Shown in pieces: positions 63,594-64,000 of a stretch of 64,000 nucleotides of DNA. The notes beneath the pieces were generated by a model, which was given only the letters and a program-made list of their open reading frames with translations, was not told where the DNA came from and did not search any database. A program made the translations under genes and the position numbers. Numbering within the stretch: the stretch's first letter is position 1; each line of letters starts with the position of its first letter. The DNA is from Janthinobacterium sp. LM6 (lineage in GTDB: Bacteria > Pseudomonadota > Gammaproteobacteria > Burkholderiales > Burkholderiaceae_D): contig NZ_CP019510.1 in the NCBI RefSeq assembly GCF_002002885.1, forward strand, positions 5,208,001 to 5,272,000, read 5' to 3'.

Positions 63594-64000
63594 ATGACCA
63601 TTTTTGATAACTATGCAGCACGCTACGAGCGCACCCGCGAAGAGGAAATGTCGCTCACCGAATATCTGGCCCTGTGCAAGAAGGACAAGCTGACGTACGC
63701 CAGCGCGCCCGAACGCATGCTGGCCGCCATCGGCGAGCCGCAGCTGGTCGACACGCGCAACGACACGCGCTTGTCGCGCATCTTCGCCAACAAGATCATC
63801 AAGATCTATCCCGCCTTCCGCGAGTTCTACGGCACCGAGGAGGTGATCGAGCAAGTCGTCTCGTATTTCCGCCACGCGGCGCAAGGCCTGGAAGAGCGCA
63901 AGCAGATCCTGTATCTGCTGGGGCCCGTCGGCGGCGGCAAGTCGTCCATCGCGGAAAAACTCAAGTCGCTGATGGAACACGTGCCCTTCTATTGCCTGAA
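63594..64000 (+). CDS. prkA: Serine protein kinase PrkA (N-terminal part)
   Basis: The first 135 codons are visible, and the frame runs off the window. PrkA is an AAA+-like protein with a C-terminal kinase domain, associated with stress and carbon metabolism and often followed by yeaH and spoVR. The start MTIFDNYAARYERTREEEMS, the LCKKDKLTYASAPERMLAAI segment and the P-loop GPVGGGKSS (residues 110-118) are diagnostic. AAAGGA ribosome site at ATG 63594. The rest of a ~640-residue protein lies beyond the window. Confidence 0.95.
   Translation, partial: MTIFDNYAARYERTREEEMSLTEYLALCKKDKLTYASAPERMLAAIGEPQLVDTRNDTRLSRIFANKIIKIYPAFREFYGTEEVIEQVVSYFRHAAQGLEERKQILYLLGPVGGGKSSIAEKLKSLMEHVPFYCL

Overview
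The window is about 64 kb of GC-rich DNA from a betaproteobacterium of the Oxalobacteraceae, most likely Janthinobacterium. The assignment rests on gene content: a CqsA-type autoinducer synthase divergent from a sensor kinase/regulator pair (the Janthinobacterium jqsA / jqsSR arrangement), an MHFG-type PEP-CTERM protein, a motC-motD flagellar stator pair, and a rne gene with the long Ala/Pro-rich tail common in Burkholderiales. No rRNA, tRNA, CRISPR array, phage or intact insertion sequence was recognised.

Region 1 (1-9358, + strand) is flagellar: fliG (cut by the window edge)-fliH-fliI-fliJ-fliK ends in a clear terminator and is followed by fliL-fliM-fliN-fliO-fliP-fliQ-fliR. These genes encode the switch, C-ring and export gate. 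Region 2 (9359-12765) is a metabolic and transport insert: a frameshifted LysE/ArgO exporter divergent from its ArgP-like regulator, then an MFS transporter with a MarR regulator behind a strong palindromic operator.

Region 3 (12846-25710) holds the rod, hook and junction genes. flgK-flgL (with its own sigma-28-like promoter and terminator) and flgB-flgC-flgD-flgE-flgF-flgG-flgH-flgI-flgJ lie on the minus strand. Divergent flgA and flgM-flgN lie on the plus strand, with a perfect sigma-28 promoter before flgM. Region 4 (25711-35203, minus strand) is flhB-flhA, an intergenic repeat, then flhF-flhG-fliA-motC-motD, a SUI1/YciH protein and an unrecognised anchored protein. Together these regions encode export, number and placement control, the late sigma factor and a stator, but no flagellin, cap, chemotaxis or flhDC genes are in view.

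Region 5 (35293-45228) is housekeeping: a fumarylacetoacetate hydrolase family protein, an RsuA-type pseudouridine synthase, an unknown small protein, then rluC-HAD phosphatase-Rieske-sppA on the minus strand, divergent from rne. Region 6 (45257-50455) carries a chromate transporter homologue, moaA and a single-reading-frame MobA-MoeA fusion, which gives three molybdenum-cofactor functions in a row, and a secreted unknown. Region 7 (50745-55711) has an MHFG PEP-CTERM protein, rmuC, a truncated haemoglobin, and an MFS / GIY-YIG-like / MarR group whose two promoters share an operator-like palindrome.

Region 8 (55716-59425) is the alpha-hydroxyketone quorum-sensing locus: synthase jqsA divergent from jqsS and jqsR, with an FNR/Anr-like box in the shared intergenic region. 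The window closes with an orphan FtsX-type ABC permease, an adenosine/adenine deaminase and the start of prkA.

The most notable points are the possible oxygen input to the quorum-sensing locus, the MobA-MoeA fusion, a FlhG that keeps its FlhF-activating motif but has lost the Walker A loop, a hook protein with an Ala-rich insertion of about 100 residues, palindromic repeats inside the flagellar operons, and the argO frameshift.
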